Part shown: in pieces, positions 46,854 to 47,649 of the stretch
Layout of the letters: each line of letters starts with the position of its first letter
Numbering within the stretch: position 1 is the stretch's first letter
From: Myxococcales bacterium
Lineage (GTDB): Bacteria > Myxococcota > Myxococcia > Myxococcales > Myxococcaceae
Assembly (NCBI GenBank): GCA_030681895.1
Contig: JAUXRI010000094.1
Span: 1 to 47,649, forward strand
Length of the DNA: 47,649 nucleotides
Direction of reading: 5' to 3'
The notes under the pieces: generated by a model
What the model was told of the DNA's origin: nothing
Seen by the model: the letters and a program-made list of their open reading frames with translations, nothing else
Database searches by the model: none
Made by a program: the position numbers and the translations under genes

Positions 46854-47649
46854 ATCGACGAACGCTCCTCAAGGCAGGCGCCGCGGCCGGCGGAGGGCTG
46901 CTCGTCGGCGTCTGGCTGCTCGGACGTGAGAGCGGTGCTGGCAGCGCCGAGCTGTTCGCGCCCAACGCCTTCATTCGTATTCCGAAGACGGGACCGATCC
47001 GTGTCGTCGTGGGGCGCGTCGAGATGGGCCAGGGCACGGCCACGTCGACCGCGATGCTCATCGCCGAAGAGCTCGAGGTGGACCCGTCGACGCTCGAGAT
47101 CGAACTCGCCGGTGCGGACCGCGCGTACGACAACTCGAAGATGAACTTTCAGCTCACTGGAGGCAGCACGAGCGTGGCCTCGGGCTGGGAGCCGCTCCGT
47201 CAGGCAGGCGCCTCGGCGCGCGAGATGTTGAAGGAGACCGCTGCGCTCCGGTGGAACGTGCCGAGGACCGAGCTGACCGCGAAGCATGGCGTCGTCACGC
47301 ACGCCTCGGGCAAGTCGGCGACGTATGGCGAGCTCGCCGGTGACGCGACGAAGGTCACCATTCGTACGCCGGACCTGAAGACGAAGGACTTCACCGTCAT
47401 CGGCAAGCCGATGCAGCGGCTCGACGCAGTCTCGAAGACGAACGGCTCCGCGACCTTCGGCATCGACGTGCAGGTGCCAGGCGCGCTGGTGGCCGTCATC
47501 GTGCGGTGCCCCGTGCACACCGGAACCGTGAAGTCCTTCGATGGGAGCGCAGCCCTCGCGATGCCCGGCGTCAAACACGTCGTCAAAGTGCCCCAGGGCG
47601 TGGCCGTCGTCGCCGAGACGTACTGGCACGCGCGGCAAGGAGCCACCGT
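46850..47649 (+). CDS. Molybdopterin-binding subunit of a molybdenum hydroxylase (iorB type), 3' end outside window
   Basis: The N-terminal 266 residues of a large subunit that continues past the window edge. It begins at GTG 46850, overlapping the stop of the 2Fe-2S gene. Residues 1-24 are a twin-arginine signal ([19 protein letters not shown]), so the enzyme is exported folded with its cofactor. [19 protein letters not shown] (about 49-67) and [25 protein letters not shown] and the following hammerhead-like region are characteristic of isoquinoline 1-oxidoreductase beta subunits. The catalytic Glu lies in the missing part. The substrate, aldehyde or N-heterocycle, cannot be told. Confidence 0.9.
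   Translation, partial: MNRRTLLKAGAAAGGGLLVGVWLLGRESGAGSAELFAPNAFIRIPKTGPIRVVVGRVEMGQGTATSTAMLIAEELEVDPSTLEIELAGADRAYDNSKMNFQLTGGSTSVASGWEPLRQAGASAREMLKETAALRWNVPRTELTAKHGVVTHASGKSATYGELAGDATKVTIRTPDLKTKDFTVIGKPMQRLDAVSKTNGSATFGIDVQVPGALVAVIVRCPVHTGTVKSFDGSAALAMPGVKHVVKVPQGVAVVAETYWHARQGAT

Overview
The window is compact, high-GC DNA from what is most likely a member of the Myxococcota (myxobacteria or close kin). The evidence is the family mix: two large Ser/Thr kinases of myxobacterial type, an FHA-domain sigma-54 activator, a Cys-repeat lipoprotein with a Gly-rich linker, a TIGR02996-type domain, an AgmX/PglI-like domain and many short lipoproteins with clear lipoboxes. This is inference from gene content; no rRNA or other marker is present. 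I count 42 protein genes and see no tRNA, rRNA, insertion sequence, prophage or CRISPR array.

Layout. 1-2754: the end of an acyl-CoA dehydrogenase, then two leftward genes of unknown role with lower GC. 2879-10748: a rightward run of fatty acid desaturase, the GTPase RsgA, an FHA sigma-54 activator overlapping a Ser/Thr kinase, and three exported or membrane proteins. 10755-12749: a leftward KefB/KefC-like antiporter. 12843-18494: a lipoprotein, a crotonase-family enzyme, a DUF47-Pit phosphate uptake pair preceded by a three-unit Pho-box-like repeat, and a Cys-rich lipoprotein. 18498-23210: an AgmX-like lipoprotein and xanthine dehydrogenase (xdhA-xdhB), leftward. 23302-27025: one rightward gene of unknown role, then a leftward pair of an ATP-grasp enzyme (STM4014-like) and a WGR/TIGR02996/leucine-rich protein (STM4015-like), and a lipoprotein. 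27088-33422: redoxin and DsbD-alpha-like lipoprotein, LigB-type DNA ligase, TPR kinase, YdjC/ChbG deacetylase and an HprK-like P-loop protein. 33429-38388: an Rpn-type nuclease, a ligase-associated-type exonuclease, a PanD-like protein without its catalytic residues, a beta-barrel-like protein and a pentapeptide-repeat protein. 38494-44941: pseudouridine synthase, PBP1A-type peptidoglycan synthase, HDOD protein, membrane protein and epimerase. 44954-47649: a beta-lactamase-fold lipoprotein and the start of a second molybdenum hydroxylase (iorAB type).

Most genes are housekeeping or envelope genes in short operons with overlapping starts and stops. All seven convergent gene pairs end within 12 bases of each other or overlap. 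The best candidates for something new are the PanD-like pseudoenzyme, the ATP-grasp/WGR-LRR pair and the Pho-box-like array before DUF47-pit.
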